A model generated the notes under the pieces. It was not told where the DNA came from. It saw only the letters and a list, made by a program, of their open reading frames with translations, and made no database searches. Of a DNA stretch of 64,000 nt, positions 28,701-36,599 are shown piece after piece (the stretch's first letter is position 1; each line of letters opens with the position of its first letter). The stretch is from Streptomyces griseoviridis (GTDB lineage: Bacteria > Actinomycetota > Actinomycetes > Streptomycetales > Streptomycetaceae): the NCBI RefSeq assembly GCF_005222485.1, contig NZ_CP029078.1, forward strand, positions 7,565,501 to 7,629,500. The letters are read 5' to 3'. The position numbers were made by a program, and so were the translations under genes.

Positions 28701-30386
28701 CTAGCCGGTGAAGCCCGCCGTGATCCGGGTGAACTGCCAGGTGTCCTGGCTGATGCCGGAGCAGTTGTCCACCACACCACCGCCGGGGCACGGCCGGTCA
28801 CGGTTGACGGCCCAGTACGCGAGCCGCGCGATGTGGTGGCTGTTGGACCAGTCGCGGATGCTCGTCCAGATCGCCGCGGTCGTGTTCTCCTGCTGGTCGG
28901 AGAGGCCGTTCATGCCGGAGATGCCGATGTGGGCGTACGCGGTGGCGTCGTCCCAGCCGAACGTCGACTTCAGCTTCGTCTTCAGACCCTCCGCCGCGTT
29001 CACGGTGTTGCCGTACATGTCGGAGCCGCCGCCGAAGTCGAACGGCATGATCGTGAAGACGTCGATGTTGGCGCCCAGCGACTGCGCCTGCTCGATCAGC
29101 CGGTTGCCGTAGTAGGTCGGACCGGTCGTCGAGGTGCCGAACGTGACGATCGTCCGCAGGCCGGGGTTGTTGGCCTTGACCGTCTTCAGCGCGGTGAGGA
29201 TGCGCGCCTGCACGGCCTCGTTCTCGAACTCGTCGGTGTTCTCGATGTCCATGTCGATCGCCTTGAGCGAGTAGGCGTCGATCACCTTCTGCAACGCCCC
29301 GGCGAGCGCGCTCGCCGAGGAGCAGTTGGCGCCGAGCTTGCTGCCCTGCCAGCCGCCGAACGACGGCACGATGTCGCCGCCCGCCGAGCGGATCTGGTTG
29401 ATCGCGGTCTGGTCGACCCCGCCGGTCAGCGGACGGCTGCCGTCCCACGACGGGTTGCAGCCGCCGGAGTCGAGCACGAACGCCATCGTGAACCACTTGA
29501 CGCCGGTCGCGCTCATCACCGTCGTCGGGTTCGGCGGGTCGCCCCAGCCTTCGTACAGATAGGGGGCGGCCTGCTTGAAGGCGGTGCCGCCGCCGCTGCC
29601 CGCGTCCGTCGTGACGCTCACCGCGTTGGAGGCGCCGGACACGTTGCCCGCCGCGTCCCGCGCCTTGACGGTGAAGGTGTACGCGGTGCTGGGCGAGAGC
29701 CCGCTGACCGTGGCGCTGGTCGCGGAGACGCTGAGCAGCTGGGAGGACCCGCTGTAGATGTCGTACGCGGTGACGCCCACGTTGTCCGTGGCCGCGTTCC
29801 ACGCCAGGGAGACGCTCGACGAGGTCTTGCCGGTCGAGGTGAGACCCGACGGCGTGCTGGGCGCCTGGGTGTCACCGCCGCCACCGCCGCCCGGACCGTC
29901 CAGGCTGATGTCGTCCGCGTAGTAGGTGCCCTGCGCGTACCAGCCGTGCACATAGATCTTGGCGCTGGTCTGCGCGGCGCCGGTGGTGAAGGAGACGCTG
30001 AGCTGGCTGTACGCCGACGGGGAGGTCGTCCACGTCGAGGCGCCGCCGTCCACGCCGAGGTAGACGTACGAGCCGCGCACCCAGCCGCTGAGGCTGTACG
30101 TGGTGTTCGGCTGCACCGCGACGGTCTGGCTGCACTGCGCGATGTCGCTCGAACTCGCCGCGCCCGCGAGGGCCTTGGAGCCGCCGTGCACGGGGGAGGA
30201 GACGATCGAACCGAGGGTGCCCGCGCAGGTCCACGGGGAGAGAGCACCCGACTCGAAGCCGGGGTTGGTGAGGACGTTGGCCGCCTGGGCGGTGCCCGGA
30301 AGGGCGACGGCGCCGGCGAGCGCGAGCGCCGCGGTGCCGAGGAACGCGAGAAGACGGCGTCTGTGCCGTCGGAGTGTGTTGCGCAC
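28701..30386 (-). CDS. secreted GH18 chitinase with N-terminal binding module and fibronectin III domain
   Basis: A 561-residue secreted enzyme. Residues 1-35 are a signal peptide (basic RRHRRR start, cut after GTAQA). Residues ~37-165 form a carbohydrate-binding beta-sandwich (NVLTNPGFESG to YYADDISLDG), a Gly linker follows, then a fibronectin type III domain (~176-262), then the GH18 barrel (~275-561). The catalytic DxDxE is Asp378-Asp380-Glu382 in IDMDIENTD. GTG at 30386 has GGGAGA five bases upstream. Two DasR-like boxes upstream fit the N-acetylglucosamine-responsive control known for Streptomyces chitinases. Confidence 0.94.
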   Translation of the reverse strand: MRNTLRRHRRRLLAFLGTAALALAGAVALPGTAQAANVLTNPGFESGALSPWTCAGTLGSIVSSPVHGGSKALAGAASSSDIAQCSQTVAVQPNTTYSLSGWVRGSYVYLGVDGGASTWTTSPSAYSQLSVSFTTGAAQTSAKIYVHGWYAQGTYYADDISLDGPGGGGGGDTQAPSTPSGLTSTGKTSSSVSLAWNAATDNVGVTAYDIYSGSSQLLSVSATSATVSGLSPSTAYTFTVKARDAAGNVSGASNAVSVTTDAGSGGGTAFKQAAPYLYEGWGDPPNPTTVMSATGVKWFTMAFVLDSGGCNPSWDGSRPLTGGVDQTAINQIRSAGGDIVPSFGGWQGSKLGANCSSASALAGALQKVIDAYSLKAIDMDIENTDEFENEAVQARILTALKTVKANNPGLRTIVTFGTSTTGPTYYGNRLIEQAQSLGANIDVFTIMPFDFGGGSDMYGNTVNAAEGLKTKLKSTFGWDDATAYAHIGISGMNGLSDQQENTTAAIWTSIRDWSNSHHIARLAYWAVNRDRPCPGGGVVDNCSGISQDTWQFTRITAGFTG

Positions 30387-30462
30387 GCGATCTCCCTGAA
30401 AGGAATGGGGTGTTCGGGAGTGCACGAAGGTGCGGGGAGTGCGGGGAGGTGCGCAACCAAGT

Positions 30463-30514
30463 TGGTATGGACCAATCCAGGTGTCAAGCGGAACGACGGG
30501 ATTGGTCCATACCG
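30463..30514. promoter_or_regulatory. two DasR-responsive-element-like boxes forming an inverted repeat upstream of the chitinase
   Basis: TGGTATGGACCA (30463-30474) matches 10 of 12 bases of the DasR core TGGTCTAGACCA, and TGGTCCATACCG (30503-30514) matches 9. The two sites sit in 15-base sequences (30464-30478 and 30499-30513) that are exact reverse complements separated by 20 bases. They lie 77-130 bases upstream of the chitinase start. Confidence 0.75.
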
Positions 30515-30554
30515 GTGGACGAAGAAATGGACGAGGCGGTGGACGGGAGGCGGC

Positions 30555-31718
30555 TCAGAGGCGCAGCGCGCCTGCCGCCGACGACCCGGTCGAACCGACG
30601 GACTCGGCGACCGACGGCTCCACGGCCACCGCGGGCACCGACGGCAGCAGCGGCTCGGCCGGCTCCTCGATCCGCTGCGGCGGCAGCGTCACCGGGCGCA
30701 GCGGACGCGGGCCCGACACCACCGTGTAGTCCTGGCCGAGGAACGGCGGCGCCATCTCGCCCGGGTCCTCACCCAGCGCCAACTGCACAGCCGCCCAAGG
30801 GGCGTTGACCCCGCACAGCGACAGCTGGTGCAGCCCGCCCGCCGGGCGGGTGTTGACGTCCATCAGCACCGGGCGGTCGCCGAACATCCGGAACTGGATG
30901 TTGGACAGATAGTGCAGCCCGAACCCCTCGGCGATCAGCCGGGCCGGTTCCAGCCACTGCTCGTGCAGCGTGAACCCGCGCCGCCTGCCGTTCTTCGTGC
31001 GGCCCACGGCGAGCCTGATCAGGTTGTCGGGACCGGTCAGGCAGTCCACCGACACCTCCGGCTGCTCCAGCCGCGGCATGACCAGCCAGTCGACGCCGAC
31101 GCCCGCGTCGGCCGACTCCAGCGCCTCGACCACCAGGTCGAGCGGAACGTACGGGCTCGGGAAGCCGCTCAGCTGGGTCATCGAGAACGGAGAGCGGGTG
31201 ATCACCCGGAAGCCCACCCCGCCCGCGCCCGACGCCGGCTTGAAGCACGCCTTCTGGCCGTCCGCCTCCAGCGCCTCCACGGCCGTCACCAGTTCGGCCG
31301 CCGTCCGCACCCGCCACCACGGCGGCACCGGCACGCCGATCGCCTGGACCGCCTCGTACGCGATCACCTTGTCGTGGAAGACGGCCACGGCCTCGGGCGG
31401 CGGCGCCAGCAGCGCCGTGCCGAGAGCCTCGAACTCGGCGCGGTGCGCCACGATCGCCGACTGGTGCAGACGGGGCACGAACACGTCGATGCCGCGCCGC
31501 TGGCACTGGTCGAGCGCGAACTCGACGTACGCGGCCGGGGAGAGGCCCTCGGGCTCCAGCTCCGCGGTGTCGGCGGCGGCCAGTACGGGGGAGTCGGGGT
31601 CGCCGTGCGTGGCGTGGATCTCGACCGCGCGATCGCTGGGATTTCGCCGCAGCTGATCCATGAAGAACACGTTCTCCGCGTACGTGCGGTTGAGCCAGAC
31701 GCGTACGCGAGAGACCAT
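30555..31718 (-). CDS. ATP-grasp domain protein
   Basis: A 387-residue protein with an ATP-grasp fold. The B domain lies around KACFKPASGAGGVGFRVI and the metal-binding end is RPVLMDVNTRPAGGLHQ, where the Asp and Asn coordinate Mg-ATP. The first ~90 residues (VWLNRTYAENVFFMDQLRRN) form a pre-ATP-grasp domain. Such enzymes join a carboxylate to an amine or thiol via acyl phosphate. The C-terminal ~45 residues are Pro/Val/Ser-rich and probably unstructured. It is divergent from a metallophosphoesterase-PPTase pair; substrate unknown. Confidence 0.83.
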   Translation of the reverse strand: MVSRVRVWLNRTYAENVFFMDQLRRNPSDRAVEIHATHGDPDSPVLAAADTAELEPEGLSPAAYVEFALDQCQRRGIDVFVPRLHQSAIVAHRAEFEALGTALLAPPPEAVAVFHDKVIAYEAVQAIGVPVPPWWRVRTAAELVTAVEALEADGQKACFKPASGAGGVGFRVITRSPFSMTQLSGFPSPYVPLDLVVEALESADAGVGVDWLVMPRLEQPEVSVDCLTGPDNLIRLAVGRTKNGRRRGFTLHEQWLEPARLIAEGFGLHYLSNIQFRMFGDRPVLMDVNTRPAGGLHQLSLCGVNAPWAAVQLALGEDPGEMAPPFLGQDYTVVSGPRPLRPVTLPPQRIEEPAEPLLPSVPAVAVEPSVAESVGSTGSSAAGALRL

Positions 31719-32132
31719 GCAGGCCGCCTTTCGGGTTCGCGGGCACGGCGAAGCAACCCGTGCCCGGGTAGAGAGAAGGGAGGGTCGCCAAACACCCCCG
31801 TGCGAAGGGAGTCAAGGCGGTGGTGTTGGGGCGATCATACGGCTTCGCCGGGGTACCCCGTGCAACGTGCGTGTTACGGAATTCCGGCCATTGTCCAGCC
31901 GGCCCGGGGCCCGCGTCGGACGGCCCCGCGCGGTGGGTCCCGCCGCGCCCGCCGCCCCGCCCGGCACCCGCCCGGTCCCTGCCCGGTGCCCGCCCGGTCC
32001 CTGCCCGTCCGTGGACGGGCGCGCTCCGGGTCGGGCCCGCCTTGTCCGGGAGCCCCTGGATGTGTTCTCTTGGTCGACGTCCAGAGTGCGCGGACGCGCG
32101 AGCTCGCGCGGGGGGTACGGAGGTGGCGGAAG
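31719..32132. other. 414-base divergent intergenic region with a 22-base tandem repeat
   Basis: Holds the promoters of the ATP-grasp gene (minus) and the phosphoesterase gene (plus). Within it CCCGCCCGGTCCCTGCCCG occurs exactly at 31967-31985 and 31989-32007. No open frame with protein-like composition was found. Confidence 0.6.
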
Positions 32133-32993
32133 GTGACGTCGAGGGCCGGTGGGGCCGGGCAGTTGCTCGCCATCAGCGATCTGCACATCGGCTACGCCGA
32201 GAACCGCGCGCTGGTCGAACGGATGCGCCCCGGTTCGGACGACGACTGGCTGCTGGTCGCCGGTGACGTCTCCGAGACCACGGAGGACATCCGCTGGGTC
32301 CTGAAGACCCTCGCGGGCCGCTTCCGCCAGGTCGTGTGGGTGCCGGGCAACCACGAGCTGTGGACCCACCCGAAGGACCCCGTGACGCTGCGCGGTGTCG
32401 CGCGCTACGAGCATCTCGTCGCCCTCTGCCGGGAACTGGGCGTCCTCACCCCCGAGGACCCGTACCCGGTGTGGGAGGGGCCCGGCGGGCCCGTCGTCGT
32501 CGCGCCGCTGTTCCTCCTCTACGACTACTCGTTCCTGCCGCCCGGCCGCACCACCAAGGAACAGGGCCTGGAGTACGCGCACGGCACCGGAGTCGTCTGC
32601 AACGACGAGTACCTGCTGCACCCCGACCCGTACCCGAGCCGGGAGGCGTGGTGCCGGGCCCGGGTCGCCGAGACCGAGCGCAGGCTCGCCGAACTGCCCG
32701 AGGACCTGCCCACCGTCCTCGTCAACCACTACCCGCTCGACCGGCACCCCACGGACGTCCTGTGGTACCCCGAGTTCGCCATGTGGTGCGGCACCCGCCT
32801 GACCGCCGACTGGCACCGCAGGTTCCGTGTCGAGGCGATGGTCTACGGCCATCTGCACATCCCGCGGACCACCTTCCACGAGGGCGTCCGCTTCGAAGAG
32901 GTGTCCGTCGGGTACCCCCGTGAGTGGCGCAAGCGGTCCGGGCCCCCCGGGCAGCTGCGCCGGATTCTGCCGAAGGAGGTCGGGACCGCGTGA
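32133..32993 (+). CDS. calcineurin-like metallophosphoesterase
   Basis: A 286-residue protein with the five metallophosphoesterase motifs in order: SDLHIG (about 15-20), AGDVSE (~45), PGNHELW (~75), VNHYP (~195) and YGHLHI (~240). These ligate a dinuclear metal centre. GTG at 32133 has GGAGG nine bases upstream; upstream sequence in this frame is antisense to other genes and is not part of the protein. It overlaps the phosphopantetheinyl transferase start by four bases. This pairing is common in streptomycetes, and a role in removing a phosphopantetheine or related phosphoester is a guess. Confidence 0.9.
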   Translation: MTSRAGGAGQLLAISDLHIGYAENRALVERMRPGSDDDWLLVAGDVSETTEDIRWVLKTLAGRFRQVVWVPGNHELWTHPKDPVTLRGVARYEHLVALCRELGVLTPEDPYPVWEGPGGPVVVAPLFLLYDYSFLPPGRTTKEQGLEYAHGTGVVCNDEYLLHPDPYPSREAWCRARVAETERRLAELPEDLPTVLVNHYPLDRHPTDVLWYPEFAMWCGTRLTADWHRRFRVEAMVYGHLHIPRTTFHEGVRFEEVSVGYPREWRKRSGPPGQLRRILPKEVGTA

Positions 32994-33679
32994 TCGAGGA
33001 GCTGCTGCCGGACGAGGTGGTGGCCGTGGAGGTGCACGGCGACGACGGCTCCGAGCCCGCGCCGCTGTACCCCGAGGAGGCCGAGGTCGTCGCGCGGGCC
33101 GTGGAGAAGCGGCGGCGCGAGTTCGCCCTGGTGCGGGCGTGCGCCCGCCGGGCCATGGAGAAGCTCGGCGTGGAGCCGGTGCCGCTGCTGCCCGGTGAAC
33201 GCGGCGCCCCCGGCTGGCCGCCCGGCCTGGCGGGCAGCATGACGCACTGCGCCGGCTACTGCGCCGCCGCCCTGGTGCGCACCACCGACCTCGCCTCGGT
33301 CGGCATCGACGCCGAGCCGAACGGCCCGCTCCCCGACGGCGTCGAGGAGACCGTGGCGCTGCCGTCCGAGGTGGCCAGGCTGCGCGAGCTGGCGGCGCGG
33401 ATCCCCGAGGTCCACTGGGACCGGCTGCTGTTCAGCGCGAAGGAGTCCGTCTACAAGGCGTGGTTCCCGCTGACCCGCCTCTGGCTCGACTTCTCCGAGG
33501 CCGACATCGACATCGCCCCCGACCCCGGCGAACGCACCCGCGGCACCTTCCGGGCCCGGCTGCTGGTCCCGGGCCCGGTCCTCGCGGGCCACCGCGTCAC
33601 GCACTTCGACGGCCGCTGGAGCGCGCGGCAGGGCATCGTGGCGACGGCGATCGCGGTCCCGCACCCGCGGACCCACTGA
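32990..33679 (+). CDS. 4'-phosphopantetheinyl transferase, Sfp/EntD type
   Basis: A 229-residue transferase that would load phosphopantetheine from CoA onto carrier proteins of polyketide or peptide synthetases. Motifs in order: GSMTHCAGYCAAALV, SVGIDAEPN (the Mg-binding Asp and Glu) and LLFSAKESVYKAWFP. GTG at 32990 overlaps the phosphoesterase stop (GTGA) with GAAGGAGG upstream. No synthetase genes are in the window, so it probably serves clusters elsewhere in the genome. Confidence 0.93.
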   Translation: MIEELLPDEVVAVEVHGDDGSEPAPLYPEEAEVVARAVEKRRREFALVRACARRAMEKLGVEPVPLLPGERGAPGWPPGLAGSMTHCAGYCAAALVRTTDLASVGIDAEPNGPLPDGVEETVALPSEVARLRELAARIPEVHWDRLLFSAKESVYKAWFPLTRLWLDFSEADIDIAPDPGERTRGTFRARLLVPGPVLAGHRVTHFDGRWSARQGIVATAIAVPHPRTH

Positions 33680-33807
33680 CGCTCCCGCGGGCCCGCGGGC
33701 GGGACGTCCCGGCGGCGCGGCCCGCCCGCGGTCGGCACCGGCGCCGGCGACGACCGCAGGAGTCCCCGACGCCGAACACCGTCGTCGTCACCTCCTCGCC
33801 CTCCGCG

Positions 33808-34035
33808 TCACGGGCCCGTGTGCCAGCTCCTCACGAGGTGGAAGAACTTCTCCTCGTTGCCCGTCAGGCCCGCCTCGTCGAGGGCCTGTTCCGCCTCGGC
33901 CAGGACCGAGGGCGGGATCACGGGCGGGCGCAAGGAGCCCGGTGGGCCGTCGAAGGCGGCTCTGACGGTGTGCAGCAGGCGCAGATACGCCTGGACGGCG
34001 GCGCGTTCGCGGTCGGTCAGTACGGCGGTGTGCAT
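33808..34035 (-). CDS. small conserved-looking hypothetical protein
   Basis: A 75-residue mostly helical protein (starts MHTAVLTDRERAAVQAYLRL, ends FFHLVRSWHTGP). ATG at 34035 has GGGGAGAG about eight bases upstream; the longer frame adds implausible residues. Composition and codon bias are gene-like. No family recognised. Confidence 0.6.
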   Translation of the reverse strand: MHTAVLTDRERAAVQAYLRLLHTVRAAFDGPPGSLRPPVIPPSVLAEAEQALDEAGLTGNEEKFFHLVRSWHTGP

Positions 34036-34267
34036 CGGTCGGCTCTCCCCGTCGTCGGCGTCGTCTCTCGCACGCCCGCCGCCTGGGACAGGGCGCGCTA
34101 CCAGCTTGCCGCCCACCACTGACAATCGGTCCCGACCGCACTCGGGTTCGCCCGCTTAGCGGAGGCGAAACCCGCCCGCCGTCCCCCGGAAGAACCCCGC
34201 CGCAGGCCGGGCGGCGCCACCCGCGCGGCCCGCGGCGCAGGGCGGGCGGGCGCCGGTCGGGCCGGGG

Positions 34268-34855
34268 TCAGCCCTGCGGGCCGAGATAGCCGAGGGACGC
34301 CTCGATGCGGCCCGCGAGGTGGTCGCGCTGCACCGGGCCGCGCAGCGACGAACCCGCCAGCCACGTACGGCACTTGCTGGCCAGCAGCAGCCCGAAGGTC
34401 TCGGCCTCCTGCTCGTCGGCCAGGTCGAAGCTGCTGCGCGCGGCGACCCGCCGCACCGTGTCGCGCAGGGCGGTGTCGTCGACGTCGTCGAAGCCGTCAC
34501 CGCCGCCCAGTAAGCGGGCCGCGACCTGCGCGCCCTCCACGTGGTGGCCGCAGTGCCCGGCGCTCATGTGCCACAGCTCGTGCCCCAGGATTACCAACTG
34601 GTGGTCGGGCGCGGTGCGTTCCTCGACGACGACGAGGTCGCGGTCGGCCATGTCGAGCCAGAGACCGCTGGCCGTGCCGGCCGGGAACGCCGACATCCGG
34701 AACTGCACGGGCCGCCCGCGCCGTCTGCTCATGGCCGCGCAGAGCGCGCCGTACAGCTCCGCCGGCGGTGCCGGGGCCGGGAGGGTCAGTTCCGCGACCA
34801 GTTCGCCGCACAGGCGGCGCATGTCCTTGCCGATGCCCACAGTTCTCCCCCGCAT
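34268..34855 (-). CDS. HExxH zinc-protease-like protein of the toxin/ImmA-IrrE type
   Basis: A 195-residue protein with an HExxH motif, ILGHELWHMSAGHCGHH, near residues 85-100. It belongs to the family usually annotated as toxin component or ImmA/IrrE-like in actinomycetes. Its ATG overlaps the stop of the upstream XRE regulator by one base (TGATG), the normal arrangement for these regulator-protease pairs. Leu115 is a TTA codon (34511-34513), so expression probably needs the bldA tRNA. The real activity could be cleavage of a partner regulator rather than toxicity. Confidence 0.75.
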   Translation of the reverse strand: MRGRTVGIGKDMRRLCGELVAELTLPAPAPPAELYGALCAAMSRRRGRPVQFRMSAFPAGTASGLWLDMADRDLVVVEERTAPDHQLVILGHELWHMSAGHCGHHVEGAQVAARLLGGGDGFDDVDDTALRDTVRRVAARSSFDLADEQEAETFGLLLASKCRTWLAGSSLRGPVQRDHLAGRIEASLGYLGPQG

Positions 34856-35505
34856 CACGACTCGGGCCGTTTGACGCTCTCCAGGAGCATGTCCAGCCAC
34901 TCGGCGACCTTGTCGCGGTGCTGGTCGGTGGGGAGTTGGGCGGCCCGCCAGGCGATGCCGCGCACCCCGTGGTCCTGGAGCAGCCGCTCCAGCGGGTCGT
35001 CGAGGGCGGCCGCCGCCTCCCGTTCGGCGAGCTTCTGGAGCAGCTCCTGCTCGGTGGCCTGGAGGGCGCCGAGGAGCGCCTCCGGGTCCTCGGCGGTCAG
35101 GAACCCCGCGTGCACCCGGAAGAAGCGCTGGAGGGCGTCGCAGTGCTCCATGGTGGGCCGCCGGTCGCCGTTGATGAGGGCGCCCGCCTGCTGGCGGGAC
35201 ATGCCCGCGCCGTCGGCGATCTCCTGCTGGGTGTACTTGCGGCCGGTGGGTTTGAGCCGGGTGCGGCGCAACTGGCCGAGCCGTTGCAGGAACCGGGCCT
35301 GGACGTCGGGTTCGCCGGCCGGGCGGCCCCCGAGCAGGTCCTTGACGACGGGTTCGGGGACACCGGAGGCGGTGGACAGACGGCCGGTGTGGAAGACCTC
35401 CGCGAGCGGGACGCCGAGCCGGTCGGCGAGCGCGGTGACGCGAGCGACGACGGCCGGCAGGGCGGCGGTCGCCGTGGTGCCCGGACTCTCGAAGCCATCC
35501 GTCAC
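34855..35505 (-). CDS. XRE-family helix-turn-helix regulator paired with the HExxH protein
   Basis: A 216-residue regulator. An Arg/Lys-rich stretch at about 75-90 leads into an XRE helix-turn-helix (KYTQQEIADGAGMSRQQAGALINGDRRPTM), followed by a Leu-rich helical C-terminal half. GTG at 35505 is preceded by GGAGA seven bases upstream; a longer frame upstream contains non-protein-like sequence. Coupled to the downstream HExxH gene, and divergent from the MmyB-like gene, so the intergenic stretch 35506-35728 is probably its operator region. Confidence 0.82.
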   Translation of the reverse strand: MTDGFESPGTTATAALPAVVARVTALADRLGVPLAEVFHTGRLSTASGVPEPVVKDLLGGRPAGEPDVQARFLQRLGQLRRTRLKPTGRKYTQQEIADGAGMSRQQAGALINGDRRPTMEHCDALQRFFRVHAGFLTAEDPEALLGALQATEQELLQKLAEREAAAALDDPLERLLQDHGVRGIAWRAAQLPTDQHRDKVAEWLDMLLESVKRPES

Positions 35506-35728
35506 CGACAGATCTCCTACTTTTCTCACAGGCCTCTCACAAGCCTTTGCCGTGAACCTGACGGACACTACCTGTTGGTACGAACTCGCATCCAGGTCTC
35601 GCCACAATTGTGGCCAATTCCAGCCGTGAACCGGCACGGAATGCCACGATAGTTGACATGGCTCAAGTCGGGGACGCAGGATCAGGGCGCCGCGTGAAGG
35701 CCGCAGAGGCAAGAGGGGTGACCTCCCG

Positions 35729-36385
35729 ATGGCGTACCAGGCAGGAGGGCAGCGGCGGGCACCGCGGCCCGTCCCCGAGAGTCTTGAGGCCCAGGCGTAC
35801 CTGCTGGACTACGCGTCCTTGCTGGAGGCCGTGCCCTTCCCGTCGGTGGTGCTCGACCACCGGTGGGACGTCGTCCTGTCCAACGACGCTTTCGCGTCAC
35901 TTTTCCGTGACGTGGGCCCGCACCCGACCGCGATGCCCGGTGACAACCTGCTGCGGTTCGTCCTGTTCCACCCGGACGCCGACACCGTGCTGGGGCAGCA
36001 CGAGTCGAGCTGGTTCCTGCCGACGCTCGCGCACTTCGCGGCGGCCGTCGAGCGGTACGCCCACGACCACGTGCTCCAGGCCGTGCGCCGGGACATCGCC
36101 CAGGACCCGATCATGGAAGCGGCCTACCGGCAGGGCCTGCCGCACTGGATCCGCGCGGTCGGCGAGCGGGCGGTCGCGCACGACGGCGCCGTCCGGCCGG
36201 TGCTGCACCCCGATCCGCGCTGGGGCGCGACGGACTGCCGGCTGGTGGACGAAACCCCGTCCACGCTCAGCGAGTTGGGGTACACCCGGCTGACGCTGGT
36301 GCTGCGCGAGTCCCGGCGCCCGCGCTCCCGCTCCGCCCGGCACTCGGCCGGCCATCTGCGGGTGGTACCCGCCCCCGGGTCCTGA
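35729..36385 (+). CDS. MmyB-like ligand-binding (PAS-fold) protein lacking a helix-turn-helix
   Basis: A 218-residue protein. VVLDHRWDVVLSNDAFASLFRD (about 40-60) and the later MPGDNLLRFVLFHPDAD match the PAS-like C-terminal domain of MmyB-type regulators, which bind small ligands. In most MmyB proteins an XRE helix-turn-helix precedes this domain; here it is absent and an XRE protein is encoded divergently, so the two may act together. ATG at 35729 gives no excess sequence. Two strong hairpins follow the stop. Confidence 0.75.
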   Translation: MAYQAGGQRRAPRPVPESLEAQAYLLDYASLLEAVPFPSVVLDHRWDVVLSNDAFASLFRDVGPHPTAMPGDNLLRFVLFHPDADTVLGQHESSWFLPTLAHFAAAVERYAHDHVLQAVRRDIAQDPIMEAAYRQGLPHWIRAVGERAVAHDGAVRPVLHPDPRWGATDCRLVDETPSTLSELGYTRLTLVLRESRRPRSRSARHSAGHLRVVPAPGS

Positions 36386-36391
36386 CGGGCA

Positions 36392-36460
36392 CCGTCGGCG
36401 TTCAGGTCGCCGACGGCGCCTCGTCAGCGTCCGGGGCGGTCGGCCGGCCGCCCCGGACGC
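36392..36460 (+). terminator. two tandem stem-loops after the MmyB-like gene
   Basis: First: CCGTCGGCG/CGCCGACGG (36392-36416). Second: GCGTCCGGGGCGG/CCGCCCCGGACGC (36427-36460), 13 perfect pairs. They insulate the following LacI operon. Confidence 0.85.
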
Positions 36461-36560
36461 CGGTCCGGCCGGGAGCCCGGCCGCCGGCCCGGCCGCCGCC
36501 TTGATCCGCACCCTCCGGGCCTCCGGTCACCTGGCTGATCAACGCCCTTCACCACCATCA

Positions 36561-36599
36561 ACGCAAGCCGTTTGCGTGTCTTGCGCTATTCTTGCGCTC
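36561..36599 (+). promoter_or_regulatory. operator/promoter region abutting the LacI-type regulator start
   Basis: ACGCAA-N5-TTGCGT palindrome at 36561-36577, then two direct copies of CTTGCGCT at 36580-36587 and 36591-36598. The second ends two bases before the ATG. There is no ribosome binding site, and TATTCT at 36587-36592 is correctly placed for a -10 element of a leaderless mRNA. Autorepression by the LacI protein is likely. Confidence 0.6.

Noticed and set aside
26454..32132. A single plus-strand frame open for over 2000 codons running through the GH38, GH18 and ATP-grasp genes
   Set aside because: It is an alternative frame of GH38 and antisense to the chitinase and ATP-grasp genes; the sequence is Arg/Pro-rich and only its last 286 codons are the real phosphoesterase.
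34268..35505. Classic toxin-antitoxin module
   Set aside because: The XRE-HExxH pair fits better a regulator with a protease partner (ImmA/IrrE-like); nothing in the sequence shows toxicity.
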